Source: Longirhabdus pacifica
GTDB lineage: Bacteria > Bacillota > Bacilli > Paenibacillales > DSM-105158
Direction of reading: 5' to 3'
Assembly (NCBI RefSeq): GCF_004115085.1
Contig: NZ_QXJP01000017.1
Location: forward strand, 1 to 64,000
DNA: 64,000 nt
A program made the translations under genes and the position numbers. Numbering within the stretch: position 1 is the first letter of the stretch; each line of letters opens with the position of its first letter. Under the pieces are notes generated by a model, which did no database searches, was not told the DNA's origin, and saw nothing but the letters and a program-made list of their open reading frames with translations. Positions 14,582 to 25,009 of this stretch are shown here, in pieces.

Positions 14582-14880
14582 ATAAGTTGAATGAACTTGT
14601 TCAGTCAACTTATTACCGCTAACCATAAGATGAAGAAATCTCCACATCACAATCTTTACGCCTGGCTTCTGAGGCGTAAACTTGCATTTCATTATTTCTT
14701 TATCTTATATAGATAAGTTGAATGAACTTGTTCAGTCAACTTATTACCGCTAACCATAAGATGAAGAAATCTCCACGTCACAACCTTTACGCCTGGCATC
14801 TGAGGCGTAAACATACATCATTATTTCTTTATCTTATATAGATAAGTTGAATGAACTTGTTCAGTCAACTTATTACCGCT
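14581..14880. repeat. Interspersed double-hairpin repeat, locus A (2.3 copies, reverse orientation)
   Basis: Three copies of the small hairpin (AAGTTGA..TGAAC / GTTCA..TCAACTT) alternate with two copies of the larger hairpin (core CTTTACGCCT..AGGCGTAAA, outer arms AGATGAAGAAAT..ATTTCTTTATCT). The block fills the whole gap between the convergent genes spoVB and the DUF421 gene. Its last two bases are part of the DUF421 stop codon. Confidence 0.9.
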
Positions 14881-15616
14881 ATGTATCTTTTTTATCGACA
14901 TAGATTTCTCCGTTATGATTAACCGTACAAAGCAGAACATCTTTGAAATGTTGTATTCCATGTTGTTGAATAACATTTTTCAACCAGAAACGTGTTTTGT
15001 GTATATCTTCTAAGTGGTGATCTTGTACTTTCCCATCCATAATAAGTGGAATCGGCAATTCAGTGAAATGAATGTTTTTCAATTGAGTTGTATTAAAATA
15101 TTTGTTGTTTGACTTCATTTTGGGTGCGCTATGTCCCGATGCTTTACTATTATCTCTTACTACTGAAAGCTTTCCTGTAGGTTCTAATAAAGCAAATTCA
15201 ACATCAGAGATATTTGTAATTCCTTTTTCTCTTAGCTGTAGCATGAGGTCATCTAAATTATATTTTTGATTTTTCATTTCTTTATTGTTCAGTTTTCCAT
15301 TTTCCACAATCATGCTCGGTTTGCCTTCCAGTAAGAGACGAAATTTTCTACTCTTTAATGACAGTTGAGACAATAAAACTTGAATCCCAACTAAAACTAC
15401 AACAGGAAGCACGCCTTGCAGTATAGATTTATCTAAATCTTCAATGATGATTACAGAGATTTCAGCAATCATAATGGAGATGACTAAATCAATAACGGAC
15501 AACTTCCCAATTTCACGTTTTCCCATTAACCGCAACATAACAAATACGGTTATATATACGATGACGGTACGCAACAGTGTCAATGTTAAATCCAATGTAT
15601 TCGCCTGCCCTTTCAT
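14879..15616 (-). CDS. DUF421 domain-containing membrane protein (YrbG-like)
   Basis: 245 residues from the ATG at 15616, which matches the usual N-terminus of this family; the frame opens at a GTG at 15643, and neither start has a clear ribosome binding site. Three N-terminal membrane segments with MLRLMGKREIGKLSVIDLV are followed by two soluble DUF421 repeats (YNLDDLMLQLREKGI, DVEFALLEPTGKLSVV). Several DUF421 proteins are made in the forespore and help germination or spore resistance; the exact role is unknown. The neighbours spoVB and a yrzE-like gene match B. subtilis. Confidence 0.85.
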   Translation of the reverse strand: MKGQANTLDLTLTLLRTVIVYITVFVMLRLMGKREIGKLSVIDLVISIMIAEISVIIIEDLDKSILQGVLPVVVLVGIQVLLSQLSLKSRKFRLLLEGKPSMIVENGKLNNKEMKNQKYNLDDLMLQLREKGITNISDVEFALLEPTGKLSVVRDNSKASGHSAPKMKSNNKYFNTTQLKNIHFTELPIPLIMDGKVQDHHLEDIHKTRFWLKNVIQQHGIQHFKDVLLCTVNHNGEIYVDKKDT

Positions 15617-15708
15617 GCTGTCATATTTGGTATTTATTCGCACAAGTTGTACTAACCTAATCAGCTTGGCATATCATATATTAACGCGTATTTGGAGGTG
15701 TCGTAAAA

Positions 15709-16083
15709 ATGAAGACGTTTCGAAATGGGACATCTTACTCATTATTAAGTGGACTTACATTCGCTTTTATTATGCTGCTTTTTATCACATTCATACTCTC
15801 TATTGTTTTACGTTTTAGTGCAATGAAAGAAAGCAATCTTGACATTGTTTCTTATTTTGTTCATTTTATGTGCATTCTTATCGGAGGATGGATGTGTGGA
15901 AAACGGGTATCAAGTAAAGGGTGGTATTATGGGGGAATGCTTGGCGTACTATACAGCACTGCTATTCTTCTGATTGCTTATCTTGCTTTTGATTCCTTTT
16001 CTTCTCTCCATGCAGCACTTATTTCAGGAGTCTGTTTTACTGGAGGCGCTATAGGAGGAATGATAGGCGTAAATTCCAATTGA
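15709..16083 (+). CDS. TIGR04086 family membrane protein (YrzE-like)
   Basis: 124 residues, four membrane segments, with glycine-rich segments and MCILIGGWMCGKRVSSKGW in the middle. RBS GGAGG precedes the ATG. This small family is found in spore-forming Firmicutes, often near spoVB and yajC; its function is unknown. It is divergent from the DUF421 gene, with about 90 nt between them. Confidence 0.82.
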   Translation: MKTFRNGTSYSLLSGLTFAFIMLLFITFILSIVLRFSAMKESNLDIVSYFVHFMCILIGGWMCGKRVSSKGWYYGGMLGVLYSTAILLIAYLAFDSFSSLHAALISGVCFTGGAIGGMIGVNSN

Positions 16084-16102
16084 AACCTATAATAGTAAGT
16101 TG

Positions 16103-16200
16103 AAAAAGACCTTTTGTGGTAAGGCTCCATTCGTTTCCCCCATAAGTTAGAGAGGAATCTAGCTTCTGGGGAATACCCTTACCATTAAGAGTGTCTTTTT
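16103..16200 (+). terminator. Large structured hairpin terminator after the yrzE-like gene
   Basis: Nested stems: AAAAAGAC/GTGTCTTTTT (16103-16110, 16191-16200), GGTAAGG/CCTTACC (16118-16124, 16177-16183) and CCCCA/TGGGG (16138-16142, 16167-16171), with a further small hairpin inside. The end runs into TTTTTATTTATTTTT. It is longer than a plain terminator and may be a small structured RNA. The following 16201-16270 is AT-rich with no gene; TTGGTA and TATTAC 17 nt apart near 16240-16268 could be a weak promoter. Confidence 0.6.
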
Positions 16201-16273
16201 ATTTATTTTTCTGTTTATTCCTTTTTGTTAATGATATAATTGGTATTTGTGAATTTATATTGTATTACATATA

Positions 16274-16540
16274 TGAAATGAAGAAATGATGAGATACAAG
16301 TTTACGCCTCAGTTTCCAGGCGTAAAGGTTGATATTGAAATTTCTTCATCTCATGCATAGTGGTAATAAGTTGATTGAACACGTTCATGCAACTTATTTG
16401 ATGAAGAAATGATGAGATACAAGTTTACGCCTCAGTTGCCAGGCGTAAAGGTTGATATTGAAATTTCTTCATCTCATGCATAGTGGTAATAAGTTGATTG
16501 AACACGTTCATGCAACTTATTTGTCTAAGAAATGATGAGA
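16274..16540. repeat. Interspersed double-hairpin repeat, locus B (2 copies plus a partial third, forward)
   Basis: Two units with a 123-bp period (cores TTTACGCC at 16301 and 16424). Each has the large hairpin, then GCATAGTGGTAATAAG, then the small hairpin. A truncated third unit, AAGAAATGATGAGA, runs into the AAGGAG ribosome binding site of the PAP2 gene. Confidence 0.9.
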
Positions 16541-16553
16541 AGGAGAAGCTGAC

Positions 16554-17369
16554 GTGATTTTATTCGAATCTATGGTTCAAATTTCTATTTATACTACGAT
16601 AACGACCATTTTATTTTTACTCATTTTCCTGAAGCAACAACCTATTCCTATTGTGTGGAATTTTATTTCGATGCTATTTACTTCTAAAAAGTTTGCTTTG
16701 CATTTTGTAGGTATGCTAGTTATTCTATACATCAATAAGTTAGAACTGCAACTGGAAGAACGTTTACAGCTTGATCTAGATTTCACTGAAATGTTCTATA
16801 ACATCGAAGGTCATTTTGTATCTTGGATTCAATCAGTTTTTGACCATCATATATTGACGGTAGTACTCGTTTTCTTTTATGTTGTAGTTTTCCAGTCGTT
16901 ACTGGTTACTTCTATTTGTATTTATACGTATACAAAACAATATAAGCTATTCTACGCTTTATGTTATGCAGTCATGTTAAACTACCTTATTGCAATACCG
17001 TTCTATTTGTTTTTTCCTATCGATGAAACGTGGGCATTTGCAGCAGCAAATGTAGAGTTTCGTATGCTGGATGTATTTCCAACTTTTGAAGAAACGTATA
17101 GAAAGCTTTCAGGACTAGACAATTGCTTCCCTAGCTTGCATACATCGCTATCCGTAACGTTAGCCGTACTCGCTTTTCATTCTAAACAAACATTATGGAA
17201 ATGGTTTGTCGGTATTAGTGCAGTCATTATCATATTCTCTATATTTTATTTAGGCATTCACTGGCTCCTTGATATGTTAGGTGGGTTAGCACTAGGTACG
17301 TTTGCATCCATTACGGGATTAAAACTTGCTAAATTAGATGTACAACTTCCGTTTACTAAAAATAAATAA
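16554..17369 (+). CDS. PAP2-superfamily membrane phosphatase
   Basis: 271 residues with about six membrane segments. Starts at GTG, with AAGGAG 8 nt upstream. The last two phosphatase motifs are visible: LDNCFPSLHTSLS (about residue 195) and LGIHWLLDMLGG (about 240). The SLHTS form and the layout resemble the inositol-phosphorylceramide-synthase-like (AUR1) branch rather than classic undecaprenyl-diphosphatases. Likely a lipid phosphate phosphatase or phosphotransferase; the substrate cannot be told. Its 5' region is made of repeat sequence. Confidence 0.8.
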   Translation: MILFESMVQISIYTTITTILFLLIFLKQQPIPIVWNFISMLFTSKKFALHFVGMLVILYINKLELQLEERLQLDLDFTEMFYNIEGHFVSWIQSVFDHHILTVVLVFFYVVVFQSLLVTSICIYTYTKQYKLFYALCYAVMLNYLIAIPFYLFFPIDETWAFAAANVEFRMLDVFPTFEETYRKLSGLDNCFPSLHTSLSVTLAVLAFHSKQTLWKWFVGISAVIIIFSIFYLGIHWLLDMLGGLALGTFASITGLKLAKLDVQLPFTKNK

Positions 17370-17410
17370 AGCAAGCATATTGATTGATTCATACTTCAAA
17401 CGAAGTTCTC

Positions 17411-17440
17411 CTATCCCAGTTTATCTGGGATTTTTTTATT
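17411..17440 (+). terminator. Terminator of the PAP2 gene
   Basis: Stem ATCCCAG/CTGGGAT with a 5-nt loop, followed by TTTTTTTATTTTG, 40 nt after the stop codon. It separates the PAP2 gene from the sulfotransferase gene, which must have its own promoter in the next 80 nt. Confidence 0.85.
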
Positions 17441-17521
17441 TTGTCCTTCAGTATAAAGTAGTCCAAGCAATTATTGTACAACAGACATACTCTACATTAT
17501 GTAGCAATATAGGAGGTGCTA

Positions 17522-18202
17522 ATGATCAGTAACAACATCAATAAAAACCCACTTCTTGTGTTTTGTCATATATCTAAAACCGGTGGAACGACAATGCGAA
17601 TGTTTTTACAATCAGAATATAGAAACAGCCTCTTTATTAATAACTCCCCAGATCAACGTGTACTAGAAAAAAACATCGAACATTATGACTGTATAGCTGG
17701 GCATTTTGGTTATCTATTCTGGGATCAAAAGCATAAAAAAAGCATGATCCCCTCTGACGTGAATCGAGAATTAAAGTATATTACTATGCTAAGAGATCCT
17801 GTTGATCGAATGATTTCATTATATTACTACACTACAAGAGGGAGACACAAAGATACCTTTGAACAATTTGTTGATCATCCTCCACCATCATATCCTTTTC
17901 GGCACGCAAATTCACAAACATTAATGCTCACTGGTGATGGGACAACAAATATAGATTTGGCTAAGAAAAATGTGAAGGAAAAATTTTTAATCGTGGGTAT
18001 TATGGAACTGTATAATGATTCATGGCGCTTAATGAAAGAAAACTTAGGTTGGAAAAACAACAAATATACGTTAGCAAATAAAAGCAACCATCCAACACGT
18101 GATGACATCCCAAAACATGTTCTTCATAAAATCAAAGTATACAATGAAAAAGATATACAACTATATGAGTATGCTAAAAGTTTGTTGCTATCCAAAATAT
18201 GA
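17522..18202 (+). CDS. Sulfotransferase family protein
   Basis: 226 residues from the ATG at 17522 (AGGAGG, 5-nt spacing). The 5'-phosphosulfate loop FCHISKTGGTTM is near residue 14, and the 3'-phosphate motif MLRDPVDRMISLYYY near residue 90. These mark a PAPS-dependent transferase of the carbohydrate (sulfotransfer_2) type. It would place sulfate on a sugar or other hydroxyl group; the acceptor is unknown. There is no signal peptide or membrane segment. It is an isolated gene between strong terminators, unusual for a Bacillaceae core region, and may be acquired. Confidence 0.82.
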   Translation: MISNNINKNPLLVFCHISKTGGTTMRMFLQSEYRNSLFINNSPDQRVLEKNIEHYDCIAGHFGYLFWDQKHKKSMIPSDVNRELKYITMLRDPVDRMISLYYYTTRGRHKDTFEQFVDHPPPSYPFRHANSQTLMLTGDGTTNIDLAKKNVKEKFLIVGIMELYNDSWRLMKENLGWKNNKYTLANKSNHPTRDDIPKHVLHKIKVYNEKDIQLYEYAKSLLLSKI

Positions 18203-18242
18203 AGATACTATGCATCATAAAGAAGATACTATGCATCATAAA
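18201..18242. repeat. Exact 21-bp tandem duplication
   Basis: GAAGATACTATGCATCATAAA occurs twice in a row (18201-18221 and 18222-18242), starting within the sulfotransferase stop codon. It looks like a recent slippage or insertion scar. Confidence 0.85.
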
Positions 18243-18267
18243 GGATAGCAACTTGAACTATAAGAAA

Positions 18268-18300
18268 ATAAAAAAGTCGGATAGCCCATTCAAGCTATCC
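18268..18300 (-). terminator. Terminator of the queA-tgt-yajC transcript
   Basis: Stem GGATAGC/GCTATCC with an 8-nt loop, followed on the minus strand by GAC and TTTTTTATTTT, about 50 nt past the yajC stop codon. Confidence 0.8.
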
Positions 18301-18348
18301 AACCTCTTTACCTTGCAAAAATAAAACACATGTTTTGCCTATGTACTA

Positions 18349-18654
18349 TTAAGAAGAACTTTGAGAAGCAACATTGTTAATCGCAGCACGATCAAACGTC
18401 ACCTTTGTTGCATCGTTAATGCGTAACACAACAGTGTCATCGTCTATCTCTAAGATCGTACCGTGAATTCCTCCAATCGTGACAACTTTATCCCCTTTTT
18501 CCAAATTAAGAAGCATCATATTACGCTGCTTCTGTTTCTTCTGCTGAGGACGAATAAGTAAAAAATAAAATATAACCACAATAAGGATAAGTGGTACGAA
18601 TGATGCGAAGATACTTCCTTGTCCAGTATCACTCGCTAACTCTACGAAGTTCAT
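18349..18654 (-). CDS. yajC: Preprotein translocase accessory subunit YajC
   Basis: 101 residues with one N-terminal membrane segment (VPLILIVVIFYFLLI), then RPQQKKQKQRNMML and KGDKVVTIGGIHGTI, the YajC signature. It associates with SecDF and SecYEG at the membrane. It follows tgt directly, as in most Bacillaceae, and ends at a strong terminator. Confidence 0.95.
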   Translation of the reverse strand: MNFVELASDTGQGSIFASFVPLILIVVIFYFLLIRPQQKKQKQRNMMLLNLEKGDKVVTIGGIHGTILEIDDDTVVLRINDATKVTFDRAAINNVASQSSS

Positions 18655-18690
18655 ATATAGTAACCTCCTTCCATTACATATTGTTCAACA

Positions 18691-19839
<1,149 letters not shown>

Positions 19840-19876
19840 CTAACAAAATAATGTCGATTCTTGAAGCTCTATACTT

Positions 19877-20929
19877 TTAAAAGATGAACATCGCATCTCC
19901 AAAGCTAAAGAAGCGATATTGTTCTCTAATGGCTTCTTCGTAAGCATCGATAACGAGTTCTCTACCAGCAAATGCACTAACCAGCATCACTAACGTGGAT
20001 TTCGGAAGATGAAAATTAGTTAAAAGTGCATCTACAAGTTTAAATGAATACCCGGGATACATAAAGATATCTGTAGATCCGCTCATTTCTTTAAATGGTT
20101 CACCTTGTAGCTTAGACGCAACCGTTTCTAACGTTCTACAAGAAGTAGTCCCAACCGCGATGACTCGTCTTGATTGCGATTTTGCATCGTTTAATATAGC
20201 AGCTGTTTCTGCTGGAACATGGTAATACTCGGAGTGCATTTCATGCTCTTCTACTGTATTTGCAGACACAGGACGAAACGTACCTAGCCCTACATGCAGT
20301 GTGACGTATGCAATATGTACCCCTTTGTTTTTAATTTCCTCTAGTAACGCCGGAGTGAAGTGTAGACCGGCAGTAGGTGCTGCTGCTGAGCCTGCTTGAT
20401 CTGAAGCAGCATAAACCGTTTGATAGCGCTCACGATCTTCTAGCCTCTCTTTAATATACGGAGGCAGTGGCATTTCCCCTAGTTGATTTAGAATAGCTTC
20501 GAAATCGCCCTCGTATGAAAAACGAAGTGTGCGTAGTCCCATTTCCTTTTCTTCTGTTACTACCGCTGTCAGCAGTGGTGACTGGCTTTCTTCTATACCA
20601 AAATCAATGATCGTTCCGACTTTAAAACGCTTTGCAGGTTTAATGAGTGCTTCCCAGCTGTCTTCTTCCACGTTGCGTAGCAACAAGCACTCCCCATGAG
20701 CCCCTGTCTCTCTCTTTTTCCCGTACAGTCTTGCAGGTATGACTCTTGTGTTGTTTAACACAAGCACGTCACCCTCCTGCAAATAATCGATAAAATGAGC
20801 AAATGTATCGTGCTTCATTTCTTTTGTCGTTTTGTTCAGCGCAAAGAGCCTAGCATGTGTCCTTTCCTGTAGAGGTTTCTGTGCAATTAATTGCTCTGGT
20901 AAGTCAAAATCAAATAAATCAACGTTCAT
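19877..20929 (-). CDS. queA: S-adenosylmethionine:tRNA ribosyltransferase-isomerase
   Basis: 350 residues from the ATG at 20929; the frame extends 22 codons further but overlaps the upstream gene, and AAGGATGAG lies 9 nt before the chosen ATG. Transfers the ribosyl part of SAM to preQ1-tRNA to make epoxyqueuosine. [25 protein letters not shown] and [10 protein letters not shown] are family signatures. Its ribosome binding site overlaps the stop codon of the SpoIID-like gene. Confidence 0.97.
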   Translation of the reverse strand: MNVDLFDFDLPEQLIAQKPLQERTHARLFALNKTTKEMKHDTFAHFIDYLQEGDVLVLNNTRVIPARLYGKKRETGAHGECLLLRNVEEDSWEALIKPAKRFKVGTIIDFGIEESQSPLLTAVVTEEKEMGLRTLRFSYEGDFEAILNQLGEMPLPPYIKERLEDRERYQTVYAASDQAGSAAAPTAGLHFTPALLEEIKNKGVHIAYVTLHVGLGTFRPVSANTVEEHEMHSEYYHVPAETAAILNDAKSQSRRVIAVGTTSCRTLETVASKLQGEPFKEMSGSTDIFMYPGYSFKLVDALLTNFHLPKSTLVMLVSAFAGRELVIDAYEEAIREQYRFFSFGDAMFIF

Positions 20930-20936
20930 GCTATTC

Positions 20937-22967
20937 TCATCCTTTTTTAATTTCCACACCTTGGTAGTAGTATTGCAAAATATATTTGTAGTCATACCCT
21001 AAATCAGCAAACTGTTTTGCTCCATACTGAGACATTCCTAAACCGTGTCCAAATCCTGTTCCTACGAATTGATATTGATCACTTTGTGTTTTGACACTAA
21101 TGTTTTCGTCCGCATCCATGACAAAGAACGTTTCGTCATACACCTCAACTTTTTCTCCGTCACCATTCAAAGCAACCATGCTAGAACTAGATGATTTTGT
21201 TGCTTGTCCATTCCCTGACATAACGTAATACTCACCCATGTTTTCAATTTCAAACCTTGTACTACGTAATCCTCCGAACACTGTTCTATAGTAATCAGGA
21301 TACTTGACTTCCAATACGTCACCATTCAACTTTATTTCTGTTACGCGACCGGATGTACCTCGCTTAGATACTTCTAAGGAAGAAATGCTGGATATGTTTT
21401 CATCTGTTGCATCTTCAATCATAAGTGCTAATTGATCTTCGCTATAAGGGCCATAGATCCAGCTATATGCATTGGACTCCTGTACTGTATCTAAAACGAT
21501 CACCTTTTCCCCAAGTTGCAATTGATGAATAGGTGCATTACTTTCAGCAACAAAAGGTGCTGGTCTTACGTTTACTGCACTAGTATTGGATTGATATATT
21601 GGTAAACCAATATTATTGTTTTTACCTGAACTGGTGAGCAACTCTGTACTTGTATAGCCTACCGTTCCATTCTGTAGCACGATGCGGTGCCATTCTCTTA
21701 CTCTATCGCCTGCACTATCATCTGGACTAGCTACAGGAGTAAGATAAGGTATGTCAGATTCCCAGACTTCACTTGGATCAGAAGTCATACCACCAGCATT
21801 AGAAGAATAGAACGGCGTAATCATTTTATCAGAAGATGCATCCACAAGCACTTCCCCTTCTGTCATTTGTACGGACTGAATGGAACCTGTTGTTTCTGCA
21901 GTAACTCCAGAATAGGCCTGATCCCTTGTCGTGTCAGATACGTTAGCAATATCATACTTCACCCCTTGCATTAAAGCATACGTACGAGCAGAAACTGCTT
22001 GTGCTTTCAACGCTTCAATAGGCCAATTACCGTACATTTCACTACCAACGACAGAATATAAATACTGCTCAATTGGAAGTACATTGACTAGCGCTAGTTC
22101 ATTCTTATATGTAGACAGCTCCATCATACCTCGGTATTGTCTACCATTTTTCTCTATTACTTTTATCGGATCCTCACTACTAACTTGCATCTTCGTTGCA
22201 TCCGAATAAAAATAATGATCCCTTGCTATTCCACTGCTGATTGTCGCATCATCTTTTATTAGAATATAAGCATCTGATGTGGACACCGTTTCTATGTTGG
22301 TAGAACTATCGATGTTTTTCACATTGGACTTCAACTGTTCTAATGCGTTGCTAGAAGATTCTTCTCCCAGAAAAACAGTATAACCGTTTGCATTGCTGGA
22401 TACAAACATTCCAGCATAGGCAGGTATACCTTGTTGCTGCCAATTTGCAGCAGCTTCTTTTGCGCTAGAAGCGGTAGTATACTCTCCAGCTGCAATATGA
22501 TAGTTTCCTGCAATATCAATACTACTTAATGAAGAAGTAGTAGATTGTATTTTTTCTTTCATTTTTTTTGCATCTTCATACTGTGAATATGATCCACCGT
22601 ATACCGTATAATTACTTTCGCCATTCGCTTTAGAAATCAAAATATATGTATGATCTGTTTGGCTTTGTAGCGTTGTTTTCCAACTTACGGCTTCGCTGTA
22701 GTCGGTTGTGGAAGGTAATTTCAACGTAAATACATCACGACTACCTTTTATCATACGATCTGAAATAAAATAGCTTTCATTTTGGACAGAAGATACTGTC
22801 AAGTTACTATCTGCACTTAACGAAACGGTTGGCACGCTTTCAATATCAGCAATATATAAAGCAACTTCGATTTCATCCGTCTCAGCAGCATTTGTAGCTG
22901 ATAAATTAAATACAGCAACACACACCAATACGAAAATAAATAGTAATTTTTTGTTTACTCTCCACAT
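20937..22967 (-). CDS. SpoIID/LytB domain protein with SPOR-like repeats
   Basis: 676 residues. An N-terminal signal sequence ([17 protein letters not shown]) is followed by SPOR-like repeats ([47 protein letters not shown]) over residues about 105-240. The SpoIID catalytic region spans about 290-670, with [31 protein letters not shown] and [13 protein letters not shown]. SpoIID enzymes are lytic transglycosylases acting on peptidoglycan; SPOR domains bind stem-free glycan strands, so it likely trims septal or engulfment wall. It sits between ruvB and queA, separated from ruvB by a repeat block. Confidence 0.88.
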   Translation of the reverse strand: MWRVNKKLLFIFVLVCVAVFNLSATNAAETDEIEVALYIADIESVPTVSLSADSNLTVSSVQNESYFISDRMIKGSRDVFTLKLPSTTDYSEAVSWKTTLQSQTDHTYILISKANGESNYTVYGGSYSQYEDAKKMKEKIQSTTSSLSSIDIAGNYHIAAGEYTTASSAKEAAANWQQQGIPAYAGMFVSSNANGYTVFLGEESSSNALEQLKSNVKNIDSSTNIETVSTSDAYILIKDDATISSGIARDHYFYSDATKMQVSSEDPIKVIEKNGRQYRGMMELSTYKNELALVNVLPIEQYLYSVVGSEMYGNWPIEALKAQAVSARTYALMQGVKYDIANVSDTTRDQAYSGVTAETTGSIQSVQMTEGEVLVDASSDKMITPFYSSNAGGMTSDPSEVWESDIPYLTPVASPDDSAGDRVREWHRIVLQNGTVGYTSTELLTSSGKNNNIGLPIYQSNTSAVNVRPAPFVAESNAPIHQLQLGEKVIVLDTVQESNAYSWIYGPYSEDQLALMIEDATDENISSISSLEVSKRGTSGRVTEIKLNGDVLEVKYPDYYRTVFGGLRSTRFEIENMGEYYVMSGNGQATKSSSSSMVALNGDGEKVEVYDETFFVMDADENISVKTQSDQYQFVGTGFGHGLGMSQYGAKQFADLGYDYKYILQYYYQGVEIKKG

Positions 22968-23020
22968 AAATATTTACCTGCCTTCCTTAGATGCATTGTA
23001 TCTTATTTTTATTTAAATAA

Positions 23021-23273
23021 AGATGAGAAATAATTGAATATAAGTTTACGCCTCAGTTGCCAGGCGTAAAGGCTGTAATATTGTAATTTCTCCATCTTAT
23101 GTTTAGCGGTAATAAGTTGCTTGAACTTTTTTCTTCAACTTATATTTAAGATTGAGAAATAATAAGTATAAGTTTACGCCTCAGTTGCCAGGCGTAAAGG
23201 CTGTAATATTGTAATTTCTCCATCTTATGTTTAGCGGTAATAAGTTGCTTGAACAAGTTCATTTAACTTATAT
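23021..23273. repeat. Interspersed double-hairpin repeat, locus C (2 copies, forward)
   Basis: Two units with a 128-bp period (cores TTTACGCC at 23045 and 23173). The first small hairpin is damaged (GAACTTTTTTCTTCAACTT), while the second is intact in its GAACAAGTTC core. The block lies between the ruvB terminator and the SpoIID-like gene and so includes or displaces that gene's promoter region. Confidence 0.9.
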
Positions 23274-23322
23274 AGACTCTATTTTTTTGTAAAAGTTGCA
23301 GTTCTGACATAAAACTACACAC

Positions 23323-23377
23323 AAAAATATAGGGTTCGACAAACAACAAACAATGTGTCACCATCGAATCCTATATT
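23323..23377 (-). terminator. Terminator of the ruv operon
   Basis: Arms AATATAGGATTCGA and TCGAACCCTATATT with one mismatch and a 27-nt loop, followed by TTTTGTG on the minus strand, 6 nt after the ruvB stop codon. Confidence 0.75.
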
Positions 23378-23382
23378 GAAAA

Positions 23383-24387
23383 TTATTTGCGTTCTGGCGG
23401 CTGCATCCCTAAATGTTGATAAGCATGAGGCGTAACCATTCTTCCTCTTGGTGTGCGTTGTAAGTAACCGATTTGCAGCAAGTACGGTTCATATACATCT
23501 TCAATCGTCTGACTTTCTTCGCCAATTGTCGCTGCAATCGTATCAAGTCCAACAGGTCCGCCTTGAAAGGATTGAATAATCGCATGCAGTAACTTGTGGT
23601 CAATATGGTCTAGGCCAATATCATCTACTTGTAATAATGCTAAAGACTGTTGTGCCATTTCAAGCGAAATAATGCCGTCCCCTTTTACTTGGGCAAAGTC
23701 TCTTACTCTCTTCAACAATCTGTTAGCAATCCTTGGCGTTCCCCTCGAACGCTTTCCTATTTCTTCTGCTGCTACATCATCTATTTGTACTTGCAAAATA
23801 TCTGCGGCTCTGTTCACAATAATCGTCAATTCTTCTATGGTGTAATACTCCAAACGAGATAAAACGCCAAAGCGATCTCGAAGTGGTGCAGATAACAATC
23901 CCGCTCGAGTTGTAGCTCCTATTAAAGTAAACGGAGGTAAGTCCAACCTCACCGAGCGAGCGCTTGGACCTTTGCCGATAATGATGTCTAACGCAAAATC
24001 TTCCATTGCAGGATACAGTACTTCCTCCACCGTTCGATGTAAGCGATGAATTTCATCAATAAACAATACATCGCCTTCTTGCAAGTTAGTCAAAATAGCT
24101 GCCAAGTCACCTGGTCGTTCTATCGCTGGACCTGAAGTCGTACGAATATTTACACCCATCTCGTTGGCAATAATGTTAGATAACGTTGTCTTCCCAAGTC
24201 CAGGTGGTCCATACAATAAGACGTGATCCAAAGCCTCGTTCCGCTGTTTTGCTGCTTCAATGTATATCTCGAGATTTTGTTTCGCTTTAGATTGACCGAT
24301 GTATTCACGAAGTGAACGTGGACGTAAGCTTAATTCCACCGCTTCGTCTTCCATCATCAAATTAGCTGAAATAATGCGCTCATCCAT
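23383..24387 (-). CDS. ruvB: Holliday junction branch migration helicase RuvB
   Basis: 334 residues. The AAA+ motor drives branch migration with RuvA. Walker [11 protein letters not shown] (about residue 61), Walker B LFIDEIHR (about 111), sensor [18 protein letters not shown] and the C-terminal winged helix ([12 protein letters not shown]) are present. It follows ruvA with a 16-nt gap, in the operon ruvC-ruvA-ruvB; the ruvC copy upstream is not a B. subtilis feature (that species relies on RecU). Confidence 0.98.
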   Translation of the reverse strand: MDERIISANLMMEDEAVELSLRPRSLREYIGQSKAKQNLEIYIEAAKQRNEALDHVLLYGPPGLGKTTLSNIIANEMGVNIRTTSGPAIERPGDLAAILTNLQEGDVLFIDEIHRLHRTVEEVLYPAMEDFALDIIIGKGPSARSVRLDLPPFTLIGATTRAGLLSAPLRDRFGVLSRLEYYTIEELTIIVNRAADILQVQIDDVAAEEIGKRSRGTPRIANRLLKRVRDFAQVKGDGIISLEMAQQSLALLQVDDIGLDHIDHKLLHAIIQSFQGGPVGLDTIAATIGEESQTIEDVYEPYLLQIGYLQRTPRGRMVTPHAYQHLGMQPPERK

Positions 24388-24403
24388 GACTTACTCTCCC
24401 TCC

Positions 24404-25009
24404 TTACCCTTGATGAAGCTGTTTTAATGCCAACTTTAAGACAGCATCTACACTGTCGTCTGCTGTCACTTGATGCTCTATCTTCTGCCAGATCATATCT
24501 GCCTCATCTCTAGAAATACCTAACGATTGCAGGGCCTCTTTGGTTTCGAAGCTAAGACTAGTGTCAGCAACCGTGCTCATACTTGAAATGTTGGTATCTG
24601 TGCTATCCATAGCCACCTCAGGCAGTTTGCCTTTCAAATCTAAGATCAGTCGTTGCGCAGTTTTCTTTCCTATGCCAGGCAATTTCGTCAACACAGTAAT
24701 ATTTTCTTGTTGAATGGCAGTAGTAAAGGAGTGAGGATTCCCAGCTGCTAATATCCCTACTGCTACTCGCGGTCCTACGCCGTTCACATCTAATAGTTTT
24801 CGAAATAGCTTCTGTTCTTCTCTTGATGAAAAACCAAATAAATGCATAGCATCTTCCCTCACATGGTGATGCGTATACATCGTCACTTGACTATGTAATG
24901 TGAACTGAAATGGATTGGGGCAAAAAATACGATAGCCTATTCCTTGTACTTCTACTACGATATAATCTTCCTCAATGAGAAGTACTTCACCTTTAATAAA
25001 ATCAATCAT
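24404..25009 (-). CDS. ruvA: Holliday junction branch migration protein RuvA
   Basis: 201 residues from the ATG at 25009 (GGAGAA just upstream). The frame also opens at an earlier ATG, but MIDFIKGEV matches the family start. N-terminal OB fold, two helix-hairpin-helix motifs (LLDVNGVGPRVAVGIL, LTKLPGIGKKTAQRL) and a C-terminal domain that contacts RuvB (about residues 150-201). The start overlaps the ruvC end by 8 nt. Confidence 0.97.
   Translation of the reverse strand: MIDFIKGEVLLIEEDYIVVEVQGIGYRIFCPNPFQFTLHSQVTMYTHHHVREDAMHLFGFSSREEQKLFRKLLDVNGVGPRVAVGILAAGNPHSFTTAIQQENITVLTKLPGIGKKTAQRLILDLKGKLPEVAMDSTDTNISSMSTVADTSLSFETKEALQSLGISRDEADMIWQKIEHQVTADDSVDAVLKLALKQLHQG

Noticed and set aside
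14581-14880. CRISPR array
   Set aside because: The repeats are long, palindromic twice over and the intervening sequence is repeated as well; there are no unique spacers or cas genes.
16103-16200. 6S or other named small RNA
   Set aside because: The structure does not show the open internal bubble of 6S RNA, and the gene context (aspS/yrvM) is missing.
16554-18202. PAP2 and sulfotransferase genes as one operon
   Set aside because: A strong terminator at 17411-17440 lies between them, and the second gene has a long leader of its own.
20930-23020. preQ1 riboswitch for queA/tgt
   Set aside because: No preQ1-like short pseudoknot was seen upstream of queA, whose ribosome binding site lies in the preceding gene.
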